A DNA stretch of 11,432 nucleotides from Gallionella sp. (GTDB lineage: Bacteria > Pseudomonadota > Gammaproteobacteria > Burkholderiales > Gallionellaceae). The position numbers were made by a program, and so were the translations under genes. The DNA lies in contig JAUYGW010000263.1 of the NCBI GenBank assembly GCA_030690245.1, forward strand, positions 1 to 11,432, in the 5' to 3' direction. Positions within the stretch are counted from its first letter, which is position 1. Each line of letters opens with the position of its first letter. Below the pieces are notes generated by a model, which made no database searches, was not told the DNA's origin, and worked only from the letters and a program-made list of their open reading frames with translations. Of this stretch, positions 1 to 6,188 are shown piece after piece.

Positions 1-473
1 GGCAAGTGACCGGAGCCTGGTCTTTTGACAGCGAATTTCAGTTTGACCCGAACCAGTCGCAAAGCCAGCGCTACAACATCGCCACGCGTTATCGCCCGGA
101 GCCGGGCAAGTCCCTCGACCTCGGCTACCGCTTCGCCCGCAACACCTTGCGCCAGATCGATCTTTCCGGGCAATGGCCGTTATTCAAGCGTTGGCATGCG
201 GTGGGGCGCTTGAATTATTCCTTGCAGGACGGCAAAACTTTGGAGTCAATCGCCGGGCTTGAGTATAATCAAAGCTGCTGGACGTTTCGTTTTGTAGCGC
301 AACGCATCACTGTCGCGGCACAGCAGGCTAATACGGGCATTTTCCTGCAGCTTGAACTGAACGACTTTGTCAGCGTCGGCGTAGATCCCATTAATGCCTT
401 GAAGCAAAACGTGCCCAGCTACACCAAATTAAACGAGAAGCCCGCCAATAAACCCAGTGCAGCCTTGCGTTGA
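1..473 (+). CDS. lptD: LPS-assembly protein LptD, C-terminal fragment
   Basis: This is the 3' end of a gene that enters from the left edge; the frame is open from base 3 and stops with TGA at 471-473. LptD is the outer-membrane beta-barrel that, plugged by LptE, inserts lipopolysaccharide into the outer leaflet. The visible 156 or so residues show the alternating polar/aromatic pattern of amphipathic beta-strands, with stretches such as LDLGYRFARNTL, GRLNYSLQDGK and CCWTFR-like SCWTFRFVAQR followed by GIFLQLELNDF, typical of the last LptD strands. The short tail after GVDPINALKQNVP is polar. It lies 19 bases before the surA start, the classic lptD-surA order. The N-terminal OstA-like domain and most of the barrel lie outside the window, so the identification leans on the barrel end plus synteny. 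Confidence 0.9.
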   Translation, partial: QVTGAWSFDSEFQFDPNQSQSQRYNIATRYRPEPGKSLDLGYRFARNTLRQIDLSGQWPLFKRWHAVGRLNYSLQDGKTLESIAGLEYNQSCWTFRFVAQRITVAAQQANTGIFLQLELNDFVSVGVDPINALKQNVPSYTKLNEKPANKPSAALR

Positions 474-492
474 ACAATGCAGAGGAATAATG

Positions 493-1836
493 ATGTATAG
501 AACGGCAGCCATCGCGCTGATTTACTGCACCACATTGATTGCAGCGCTTCCTGCCTGCGCCGCCGCACCGGTTCAGGCTTCGCCTACCGTTATCGATCCG
601 CAACAGCAGGTTGCGGTGATCGACTCCGTGGTTGCGGTGGTCAACGATGATGTGATCACCCGCATGGAACTGGATGACCGGCTGCGCATGGTGGTGCACC
701 AGTTGCAGAAACAGGGCACGCCGCTGCCCGCGCCGGAGGTACTGGAAAAGCAAATCCTCGAACGCATGATCACCGACATGCTGCAGGCGCAATTCGCCAA
801 GGAAAACGGCGTGCGCGTAGACGATACGCAACTGGATCTGGCAATCACGCGCATCGCGCAGCAAAACAACTTCCCGTCCGTGGCTGAGTTCCGCGCCAAG
901 CTGGAAGCGGACGGCGTGGATTTCAAAAAATTCCGCGAGGAGATACGCAGCGAAATTATCTCCACGCGTTTGCGCGAGCGCGAGGTGGAAAGCAAGCTGG
1001 TGATCAGCGATACCGAGGTGGACAGTTATCTTGCCAACAAGAAGAACATGGGCGGGGCGGAAGAGGAGTTCTATCTCGCGCATATCCTGGTGGTGATACC
1101 GGAGCAGGCCAGCGCGGAAAAAATCCAGGCGGCGCGCGACAAGGCGGAACAGGCTTTGAGCCAATTGAAGGCCGGCGCGGATTTTGCGCAAGTGGCGGCA
1201 GGCTACTCCGATGCCAAGGACGCGTTAAAGGGCGGCGATCTTGGCTGGCGGCCAAGCGACCGCCTGCCGCCATTGTTTACCGGCGAACTGCAAAAACTGC
1301 AACCGGGGCAGACTACTGCCGTATTGCGCAGCCCGAACGGTTTTCACATACTCAAGCTGGTTGAGCGGCGCAGCGGCAGCGCGCCGGTGGTCATCACGCA
1401 AACCCATGCGCGGCATATTCTGATCAAGACCAGCGAGATTGTTTCCGAAAATGAAGCCAAAAACCGGCTGATGAAAATCATGCGGCGCATCGAAGGCGGG
1501 GCGGATTTCGCCGAGCAGGCCAGACGCTTTTCCCAGGACGGCAGCGCGCAACAGGGCGGCGACCTGGACTGGCTGTCCCCCGGTCAGACCGTGCCGGAAT
1601 TTGAAGAGACGATGAACAAGCTGCAACCCGGCACCATAGGCATGGTGCAGACGCAGTTCGGCTGGCATCTGATCCAGGTGCTGGAACGGAGGAATACCGA
1701 TGTCAGCGAGCAGCAGCAACGCCAGCAGGCGCGCATGGCCATCGGCACGTTCAAGTCCGACGAGCAGTATCAGGACTGGCTGCGCCAATTGCGCGACCGC
1801 GCGTTTATCGAATACCGCCTCGAAGAAAACCAATAA
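493..1836 (+). CDS. surA: Periplasmic chaperone / peptidyl-prolyl isomerase SurA
   Basis: SurA escorts unfolded outer-membrane proteins, LptD among them, through the periplasm to the BAM complex. The 447-residue product has a signal peptide (about 1-25, ending near ALPACAA), then the N-terminal chaperone segment starting DSVVAVVNDDVITRMELDDR, and two parvulin domains. The first begins near residue 190 (FYLAHILVVIPE) and the second near 303 (THARHILIKTSE); each ends in an FGWHLI/NGFHIL-type strand. A C-terminal helix follows (DWLRQLRDRAFIEYRL). Length is close to the usual 430-450. The frame is open further upstream to a GTG at 457 inside lptD, but AGAGGA at 481-486 best fits the second of two adjacent ATGs (490, 493), which starts right at the signal peptide. 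pdxA follows after 3 bases. Confidence 0.96.
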   Translation: MYRTAAIALIYCTTLIAALPACAAAPVQASPTVIDPQQQVAVIDSVVAVVNDDVITRMELDDRLRMVVHQLQKQGTPLPAPEVLEKQILERMITDMLQAQFAKENGVRVDDTQLDLAITRIAQQNNFPSVAEFRAKLEADGVDFKKFREEIRSEIISTRLREREVESKLVISDTEVDSYLANKKNMGGAEEEFYLAHILVVIPEQASAEKIQAARDKAEQALSQLKAGADFAQVAAGYSDAKDALKGGDLGWRPSDRLPPLFTGELQKLQPGQTTAVLRSPNGFHILKLVERRSGSAPVVITQTHARHILIKTSEIVSENEAKNRLMKIMRRIEGGADFAEQARRFSQDGSAQQGGDLDWLSPGQTVPEFEETMNKLQPGTIGMVQTQFGWHLIQVLERRNTDVSEQQQRQQARMAIGTFKSDEQYQDWLRQLRDRAFIEYRLEENQ

Positions 1837-1839
1837 ACA

Positions 1840-2901
1840 GTGAGTGCGGCACCCTTCCCATCGCCGTTGGCAATCACCGCCGGTGAACCCGCGGGCATAG
1901 GCCCAGATTTATGTGTGCAGCTTGCCGCCACGCCGCCCGATGTTCCCTTCGTAGTCATTGCGGATAAATATCTGTTGCAGCAGCGCGCCGCGCAACTCGG
2001 TATCGCGCTGCAAGTGCATGAAATGGTAAGTGGTAAGTGGGGAGTAGTGAGTGGAGATTCACAGGGGTTTTCCCATTCACCACTATCTACTCACCACCCC
2101 CTAAGAGTGATCCATATCCCGCTCGCCGCACCATGCCATGCCGGTGTGCCGGATGCGGCAAACAGCGAATATGTGCTGGCGACGCTGCGCCGCGCCGCAC
2201 AAGGCTGCCAAAGCAACAAACAAGAACCGGAAGAATTTTCCGGCATGGTCACCGCGCCGGTGCATAAAGGCATCATCAACGACGCCGGGATACCGTTCAC
2301 CGGCCACACCGAATTCCTCGCCGGACTAACCCATACCGATCTGGTCGTGATGATGCTGGCGGGCGGCGGGATGCGCGTGGCGCTGGCCACCACCCATCTT
2401 CCGTTGAAAGATGTGCCTGCCGCAATCACCGCAGCGCTGCTGGAAAACGTGCTGCGCATCATCCGGCGCGATCTGCAAACCCGCTTCGGCATCGCGCAGC
2501 CGCGTATCCTGGTGGCCGGGTTGAACCCGCACGCGGGCGAAGGCGGCTATCTGGGGCGCGAGGAAATCGAGGTAATGATTCCGGTGCTGGACATGCTACG
2601 CGCCGAGGGCTTCGATGTCAGCGCACCGCTGCCTGCCGATACCTTGTTTACGCCGCAAAAACTCGCGCAATGCGACTGCGTGCTCGCGATGTATCACGAT
2701 CAGGGACTGCCGGTGCTCAAGCACGCCAGCTTCGGCCAAGGTGTAAACATCACGCTCGGCCTGCCGATCATCCGCACTTCGGTGGATCACGGCACGGCAT
2801 TGGATCTGGCGGGAACCGGCAAGGCCGACAGCGGCAGCCTGCTCGAAGCGATCAGGGTCGCGGCGCAGATGGCGCAGAACGAGCAGGCGTATCGACCGTA
2901 G
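1840..2901 (+). CDS. pdxA: 4-hydroxythreonine-4-phosphate dehydrogenase PdxA
   Basis: PdxA oxidises 4-phosphohydroxy-L-threonine with NAD(P)+ in the deoxyxylulose-5-phosphate-independent branch point of pyridoxal phosphate synthesis. The family signatures are complete: GEPAGIGPD (residues 15-23), [21 protein letters not shown] (139-159, in two blocks), ATTHLPL (183-189), LNPHAGEGG (228-236), [11 protein letters not shown] (284-294), GVNITLGLP and [13 protein letters not shown]. The three expected metal-binding histidines are H186, H231 and H286. The start is GTG, 3 bases after the surA stop and without a clear Shine-Dalgarno, suggesting translational coupling. At 353 residues it is about 20 longer than the E. 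coli enzyme (from memory). Much of the excess is residues about 63-89, encoded by a palindromic repeat at 2030-2097. Its TAG stop lies in the first bases of another inverted repeat. Confidence 0.96.
   Translation: MSAAPFPSPLAITAGEPAGIGPDLCVQLAATPPDVPFVVIADKYLLQQRAAQLGIALQVHEMVSGKWGVVSGDSQGFSHSPLSTHHPLRVIHIPLAAPCHAGVPDAANSEYVLATLRRAAQGCQSNKQEPEEFSGMVTAPVHKGIINDAGIPFTGHTEFLAGLTHTDLVVMMLAGGGMRVALATTHLPLKDVPAAITAALLENVLRIIRRDLQTRFGIAQPRILVAGLNPHAGEGGYLGREEIEVMIPVLDMLRAEGFDVSAPLPADTLFTPQKLAQCDCVLAMYHDQGLPVLKHASFGQGVNITLGLPIIRTSVDHGTALDLAGTGKADSGSLLEAIRVAAQMAQNEQAYRP
2030..2097. repeat. Palindromic repeat inserted in frame in pdxA
   Basis: Two 25-base arms, 2030-2054 and 2073-2097, match as an inverted repeat at 19 of 25 positions, with an 18-base loop between them. 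The arms are made of GTGAGTAGTGG-like words, unlike the surrounding codons, and the left arm repeats GTGGTAAGTGG internally. The element is read through in frame as a low-complexity stretch rich in Ser, Gly and His (about residues 64-86). It falls in a variable loop between the GIALQV strand and the IHIPL segment, away from the active-site motifs. Confidence 0.75.
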
Positions 2902-2969
2902 GGGCGCGATTTATCGCGCCCTGACCTATTCGCGCGCCAGAAGAAGGGCGCGATGAATCGCGCCCCTAC
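2898..2969. repeat. Double-hairpin inverted repeat at the pdxA 3' end
   Basis: Arms 2898-2921 and 2946-2969 are inverted copies of each other with a single mismatch in 24 bases. Each arm is also a hairpin by itself: GGGCGCGAT and ATCGCGCCC around a 2-base loop. The arms begin with GTAGGGGCG. The TAG at 2899-2901, the pdxA stop, is part of the left arm. No T-tract follows, so it is not a typical intrinsic terminator, although the very stable stems could protect the mRNA 3' end or slow transcription. It fills most of the 103-base gap to rsmA. Confidence 0.85.
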
Positions 2970-3004
2970 CTGATTATCTAACCATTGGAATAAAGGGCGG
3001 CAAC

Positions 3005-3832
3005 ATGAATCACCATGCCAAGAAGCGTTTTGGCCAGAACTTCCTTGTCGATGAGCGGATCATCGCCGATATCATCGGCGCGATTCGCCCGGAACCCGCC
3101 GACAATATGGTCGAGATCGGCCCCGGGCTGGGCGCGCTGACCCGCCCGCTGCTGAAGCGATTGGATCATCTGCATGTGGTGGAAATCGACCGCGACATCA
3201 TCGCGCGATTGGAGAATGACTACCCGCAGGAAAATCCCCCTGCCCCCCTTTTTCAAGAGGGGATCGCCGTAAAGCCGAAATTGACCATCCATGCCGGAGA
3301 CGCATTGGAATTCGATTTCGCGACGCTGCCCGCCCCGCTGCGCATCGTCGGCAACCTGCCGTACAACATCTCCTCGCCGCTGCTGTTCCACTTCGCCGCC
3401 TATGCCGGGCGCATTAAAGACATGCACTTCATGCTGCAAAACGAAGTGGTCGAGCGCATGGTTGCCGAGCACTCCACGCCGGAATACGGGCGGCTGTCGG
3501 TGATGCTGCAATACCGCTTCCACATGGAAAAGCTGCTCGATGTGCCGCCAGAGTCTTTCCGTCCCGCGCCCAAGGTGGATTCCGCCATCGTGCGCATGAT
3601 CCCGATTCCCGCCGGCGAAATCAGGGTGCGCAACGAAAAGCTGTTCGCCGCCGTCGTCGGCGCGGCATTCGGACAACGCCGCAAGACACTGCGCAATACC
3701 CTGCGCGGTTATTTGAATGAAGCTGATTTTGAGATGCTGGGCATCAACGCCCAACTACGCGCGGAGAACCTGGCCGTGGCGGAATTTGCGGAAGTGGCGA
3801 ATTATCTGGATAAGCCTAAAACCAGCGATTAG
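3005..3832 (+). CDS. rsmA: 16S rRNA (adenine1518-N6/adenine1519-N6)-dimethyltransferase
   Basis: RsmA (KsgA) uses S-adenosylmethionine to dimethylate two adjacent adenines in helix 45 of 16S rRNA late in 30S assembly. The N-terminus has the family block [12 protein letters not shown] (residues 6-17). The SAM-binding motif I is [11 protein letters not shown] (36-46), the acidic end of strand 2 is E60 in VVEIDRD, the adenine-contact acid is D99 in GDALEF, and the catalytic NLPYNIS motif is 117-123. The C-terminal domain has [15 protein letters not shown] and [12 protein letters not shown]. At 275 residues it has normal total length, but residues about 74-90 look like a foreign insertion encoded by a palindromic repeat (3232-3263). 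The start ATG follows a weak purine stretch (AAAGGGCGG). The stop TAG lies in the first bases of another repeat. apaG, often next, is absent here. Confidence 0.97.
   Translation: MNHHAKKRFGQNFLVDERIIADIIGAIRPEPADNMVEIGPGLGALTRPLLKRLDHLHVVEIDRDIIARLENDYPQENPPAPLFQEGIAVKPKLTIHAGDALEFDFATLPAPLRIVGNLPYNISSPLLFHFAAYAGRIKDMHFMLQNEVVERMVAEHSTPEYGRLSVMLQYRFHMEKLLDVPPESFRPAPKVDSAIVRMIPIPAGEIRVRNEKLFAAVVGAAFGQRRKTLRNTLRGYLNEADFEMLGINAQLRAENLAVAEFAEVANYLDKPKTSD
3232..3263. repeat. C-rich palindromic repeat inserted in frame in rsmA
   Basis: CCCCCCTT (3243-3250) and AAGAGGGG (3255-3262) form a hairpin with one mismatch around the loop TTTC, preceded by AAATCCCCCTG. This C-run/TTTTTCAA/G-run form resembles a repeat I recall from intergenic regions of many bacterial genomes. 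It is translated in frame as [10 protein letters not shown], placed between the motif II helix (IIARLEN) and the KLTIHAGDA strand, where RsmA proteins normally have only a short loop. Confidence 0.7.
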
Positions 3833-3959
3833 CCACAGATTTACACGGATTACCACCGATAAAACAAGTATTGCAACCCCCGCTTCACCAGAAAAATGGC
3901 TTGGGCAATAAATCTACCCCATTGCTAATCAGTGTCCATCTGTGTAAATCTGTGGCTAA
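3829..3959. repeat. 131-bp element with long terminal inverted repeats after rsmA
   Basis: Arms 3829-3860 and 3928-3959 are inverted copies matching at 27 of 32 bases, the outer 18 (TTAGCCACAGATTTACAC) perfectly. The 67-base interior has no recognisable coding content. The rsmA stop codon TAG (3830-3832) is formed by the left arm. No clear target-site duplication is seen at the outer edges. It could be a non-autonomous mobile element or two inserted copies of a short CCACAGATT-type repeat in opposite orientation. Between 3960 and 4013 nothing further is recognised, and no terminator for the minus-strand gene is evident. Confidence 0.75.
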
Positions 3960-4013
3960 CTATTTTCCAGGTTTATGGGATAAAAGCTCATTTCAGTTGG
4001 CTTCATATTCCGC

Positions 4014-5393
4014 TCAACCGAGACCATACTGTTTCAGCCTCTTCCACAGCGTGGTGCGCGACATGCCGAGCTTTTCGGCAGCCGCCGCCTTGTTTCCCCC
4101 GGTTTCCTTTAACGCGAGCATGAGCGTCTCTTTTTCCTGACCTGCTTGCTGCGCAGGGGCACGATAGTAACGTTGCACCAGCGCCGAGGCCGACGCCGGA
4201 GTGTCATCAGCCTGTAAATTGGCGATCAGACGGCTGGTTTCCTGAATCTCCGGCGGCAGGTGGCGCGCCAGGATAGTCGTGCCATCCACGTGCACCATTG
4301 CATATTCCAGCGCATTCACCAGCTCCCTGACATTGCCCGGCCAGCTATATGCGCCAAGCGCATCAAGCGCCTCGTTGGAAAGCTGGATGTCGCGCCCCGG
4401 ATGGCGGTTAAGCATGTCGGCAAGCATGGAACTGGCCAGCAGCGGAATATCCTCCTTGCGTTCGCGCAACGCGGGAACATGCAGCGGAAGCACCCGCAGC
4501 CGGTAATAAAGATCCGCGCGGAATTCGCCGCGGCTCACCATGGCCGGGAGATCGCGGTGCGTCGCCGCGATGATCCTCACATCCACCTTGCGCGTCTGAT
4601 TTTCGCCGAGCCGTTCGATTTCATGTTCCTGCAGGACGCGCAGCAGCTTCACCTGAACGCTCATAGGAACCTCGCCGATCTCATCCAGCAGCAGCGTCCC
4701 GCCGTGCGCCGCCTCGAAGCGCCCTTCGCGGGCCGTGGCCGCGCCGGTGAATGCGCCGCGGGCATGGCCGAACAATTCGCCTTCAAGCAGCTGTTCGGGA
4801 AAGGCGGCGCAGTGCACCCGCACGTAGGGCCCCTTGGCGCGGCTCGAGTTTTCATGCAGCGCGCGCGCAACCAGCTCCTTGCCGCTGCCGCTCTCGCCGG
4901 TCAGGAGGATGCTGGCCTCGCTTGCCGCCGCCCGCAGGATCTGGCGGAACAAATCCCGCATCACCCCGCTGTGCCCGACCAAACCGCCCAGGCGCAGCCT
5001 GTCTCTGGCGGCCTCTTCCAGCTGCATCTCATGGGTGCGGTCGCGCAACACCACGGCGCAGTATGCCAGCCGCTCATCCGTGGGCAGCACCATCGCCCAC
5101 ATGCGCAAGGGGATCAGGGTGCCGTCCGGGCGCTGCACGACAAGGTCTTGAATTTTTTTCCCCTGGATTGCGTTCTTCATCAGCGAGCAATGCCCCCCCT
5201 TCTCGCAGCTCCGCGCACAAGCCGTCCCCTGAAAAAGGCTGGGGCAGAGTTTATCCAGAATATTGTCGTGGTTCTGTCCCAGCATGCGGCTGGCCGCTTC
5301 ATTGATCGCCACAACGTGGCGCCGCTGATCCAGAAAAAGAATTCCCTCCTCCAGATTGTCGAGAAACTGCCTCAAGCCTGGCAAACTAATCAT
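4014..5393 (-). CDS. Sigma-54-dependent transcriptional activator (PAS-like, AAA+, Fis HTH)
   Basis: This is a 459-residue bacterial enhancer-binding protein that would use ATP hydrolysis to open sigma-54 RNA polymerase promoters. Residues about 1-125 form a PAS-like sensor ([22 protein letters not shown]) carrying a cysteine cluster C50, C59, C63, C69. The AAA+ domain follows: Walker A GESGSGKE (166-173), the sigma-54 contact loop GAFTGA (213-218), Walker [10 protein letters not shown] (233-241), and FRADLYYRL with likely arginine-finger residues (291-299). WPGNVREL is at 351-358, and a Fis-type helix-turn-helix occupies about 424-458. There is no receiver domain, so regulation is probably by direct ligand or redox sensing, not phosphorylation. 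The start ATG is preceded by a strong GGGAGGTGG. It is divergent from a small secreted-protein gene that has a sigma-54 promoter, its probable target. The exact signal cannot be read from the sequence. Confidence 0.93.
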   Translation of the reverse strand: MISLPGLRQFLDNLEEGILFLDQRRHVVAINEAASRMLGQNHDNILDKLCPSLFQGTACARSCEKGGHCSLMKNAIQGKKIQDLVVQRPDGTLIPLRMWAMVLPTDERLAYCAVVLRDRTHEMQLEEAARDRLRLGGLVGHSGVMRDLFRQILRAAASEASILLTGESGSGKELVARALHENSSRAKGPYVRVHCAAFPEQLLEGELFGHARGAFTGAATAREGRFEAAHGGTLLLDEIGEVPMSVQVKLLRVLQEHEIERLGENQTRKVDVRIIAATHRDLPAMVSRGEFRADLYYRLRVLPLHVPALRERKEDIPLLASSMLADMLNRHPGRDIQLSNEALDALGAYSWPGNVRELVNALEYAMVHVDGTTILARHLPPEIQETSRLIANLQADDTPASASALVQRYYRAPAQQAGQEKETLMLALKETGGNKAAAAEKLGMSRTTLWKRLKQYGLG

Positions 5394-5399
5394 AACTAT

Positions 5400-5408
5400 C
5401 CACCTCCC
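5400..5408 (-). promoter_or_regulatory. Strong ribosome binding site of the sigma-54 activator gene
   Basis: On the minus strand GGGAGGTGG lies 6 bases before the ATG at 5393, a near-ideal Shine-Dalgarno that fixes this start. Confidence 0.8.
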
Positions 5409-5413
5409 GCATC

Positions 5414-5423
5414 TAAACGTTTA
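5414..5423. promoter_or_regulatory. TAAACGTTTA palindrome, possible second operator
   Basis: A perfect 10-base palindrome between the predicted activator transcription start and its ribosome binding site. Its AACGTTT core recurs in the spacer of the nearby inverted repeat (5440-5446), and again at 5986-5992 behind the small secreted-protein gene. A role as a weaker regulator-binding site is an inference. Confidence 0.35.
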
Positions 5424-5434
5424 CTATGGACGGC

Positions 5435-5457
5435 ATGTTAACGTTTCTTTTTAACAT
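5435..5457. promoter_or_regulatory. Inverted repeat ATGTTAA-N9-TTAACAT, candidate enhancer (UAS)
   Basis: Perfect 7-base arms lie about 90-110 bases upstream of the predicted sigma-54 start, the usual distance for an enhancer-binding-protein site. The dyad form suits a dimer with a Fis-type HTH. It also overlies the activator's own promoter, which would allow autorepression. The assignment to the neighbouring activator is inferred from position. Confidence 0.55.
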
Positions 5458-5463
5458 CGTCAA
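5435..5463 (-). promoter_or_regulatory. Sigma-70-like promoter of the activator gene
   Basis: On the minus strand, TTGACG (5458-5463) and TAACAT (5435-5440) are separated by 17 bases, matching the -35 in five of six and the -10 in four of six positions. The start would be near 5428, giving a leader of about 35 bases. The inverted repeat 5435-5457 occupies the -10 and the whole spacer. Confidence 0.55.
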
Positions 5464-5519
5464 CTTACACCCTGAACATCGGCACATGCAATTGACTGTT
5501 TTATAACAAACTAAATATC

Positions 5520-5534
5520 TGGCACGGTTAATGC
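5520..5534 (+). promoter_or_regulatory. Sigma-54 (RpoN) -24/-12 promoter
   Basis: TGGCACGGTTAATGC matches the sigma-54 consensus TGGCACG-N4-TTGC closely, with the invariant GG (5521-5522) and GC (5533-5534) exactly 10 bases apart. The transcript would start near 5546, giving a leader of about 96 bases before the ATG at 5642. The divergent sigma-54 activator gene next door strengthens the call. Confidence 0.85.
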
Positions 5535-5551
5535 TTATTAAAATGCAACCT

Positions 5552-5580
5552 CCTATGAAAGGCATGTTTGCCTTCATAGG
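5552..5580 (+). other. Stem-loop at the 5' end of the sigma-54 transcript
   Basis: CCTATGAAAGGC (5552-5563) pairs with GCCTTCATAGG (5570-5580), with one bulged A and a 6-base loop. It would sit at about +7 to +35 of the predicted mRNA. No T-run follows, so it is not a terminator; a role in mRNA stability or translation control is possible. Confidence 0.6.
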
Positions 5581-5641
5581 CGAAAACCCCCTCGCCAGGA
5601 CGGCAGGGTATTTCACCAAGTTATAGACAAGGAGCATTATC

Positions 5642-5935
5642 ATGAAAACACATATTTTATCTGGACTTATCCTCGCTGGCGTTTTGGCTACTTCAGCCGT
5701 ACAGGCCGCAACATCGCCCTCGGTTATGGAGATTTACTCCGGCATGAGCGCCGCTGCGATACAGAAAGATCAGCAAGCAAACCCGGCCGCCGAGCGGCAC
5801 TCAACGGCGGGCAAGTCAACGTGTTACTGGAATGAAGGAAAGGGTGGGGCCGACCTGCTGTACGCCGCTTACCCGGGCGATGAGTTTGTGGAAAAAGCTT
5901 ACCTCTCTCCGGCTAACCAGCAATTTGTTTGCTAG
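5642..5935 (+). CDS. Small secreted protein of unknown function
   Basis: I do not recognise this family. The 97-residue product starts with a clear Sec signal peptide (MKTHILSGLILAGVLATSAVQ, cleavage likely after A22). The mature part of about 75 residues is polar, with an Ala/Gln-rich helix-like segment (residues 36-51) and a tail containing YWNEGKGG and LLYAAYPGDEF. Its only cysteines, C61 and the very last residue C97, could form a disulfide. AAGGAG (5629-5634) lies 7 bases before the ATG. The gene has its own sigma-54 promoter, divergent from a sigma-54 activator, and its own strong terminator (6032-6066), so it appears to be a single-gene, switchable unit. It has no heme-binding CXXCH or lipobox. 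A role outside the cytoplasm is secure; anything further is open. Confidence 0.85.
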   Translation: MKTHILSGLILAGVLATSAVQAATSPSVMEIYSGMSAAAIQKDQQANPAAERHSTAGKSTCYWNEGKGGADLLYAAYPGDEFVEKAYLSPANQQFVC

Positions 5936-6031
5936 CAGGTTTTATGTAGACATCTTCCACGGTCTGCAGAAAGCGCAAGCTTCCAAACGTTTCTCCAAGT
6001 CTTAACCTCTCCCAAGCAGTTAAGATGTTTT

Positions 6032-6066
6032 GCCCCTGAACCTTCCTGGTTCAGGGGCCTTTTTTT
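6032..6066 (+). terminator. Intrinsic terminator after the small secreted-protein gene
   Basis: GCCCCTGAACC (6032-6042) and GGTTCAGGGGC (6048-6058) make a perfect 11-bp stem with a 5-base loop, followed by seven Ts (6060-6066). It ends the sigma-54 transcript about 100 bases after the stop codon and isolates it from the next gene. The 3' region between 5936 and 6031 has a weaker CTTAAC/GTTAAG stem (6001-6024) and no gene. Confidence 0.93.
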
Positions 6067-6188
6067 GCGAGTTAAACGAACCGAAGGCGCGCTCAACGGC
6101 CGGATACGGCGCAAGCTTGTGGCTTGTCGTATAGAATGCAAAAGCAAGTTTTTGTCATAATCGAAATCGTTAACCGAGGGAAATAAAA

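Noticed and set aside
457..492. Upstream GTG start for surA
   Set aside because: It would place extra charged residues before the signal peptide and lies inside lptD; AGAGGA fits the ATG at 493.
391..1191. Long minus-strand open frame opposite surA
   Set aside because: It overlaps a complete, motif-bearing surA on the other strand; its protein is rich in His, Arg and Leu with no recognisable motif, typical of an antisense frame in GC-rich DNA.
2898..2969. GC-rich double hairpin considered as a rho-independent terminator between pdxA and rsmA
   Set aside because: No T-tract on either strand; the arm structure and near-identity fit a repeat element better.
4260..5441. 393-codon plus-strand frame opposite the sigma-54 activator
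   Set aside because: The activator has all AAA+ motifs on the minus strand; the plus frame has no motif, no ribosome site and antisense-type composition.
5470..5520. AT-rich stretch between enhancer and sigma-54 promoter as an IHF site
   Set aside because: The best candidate (near AATTGACTGTTTT) misses key positions of the IHF consensus; not distinguishable from background by eye.
5552..5580. Hairpin considered as an intrinsic terminator or attenuator
   Set aside because: It is followed by CGAAAACCCC, not a T-run, and it lies at the very 5' end of the predicted transcript.
5932..6147. 71-codon minus-strand frame in the intergenic region
   Set aside because: It runs across the strong plus-strand terminator, shows no ribosome site and no recognisable protein pattern.
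6129..6161. TATAGAAT and CATAAT boxes upstream of the histidine-rich protein gene as a promoter
   Set aside because: No acceptable -35 at 16-18 bases from either box; too weak to report.
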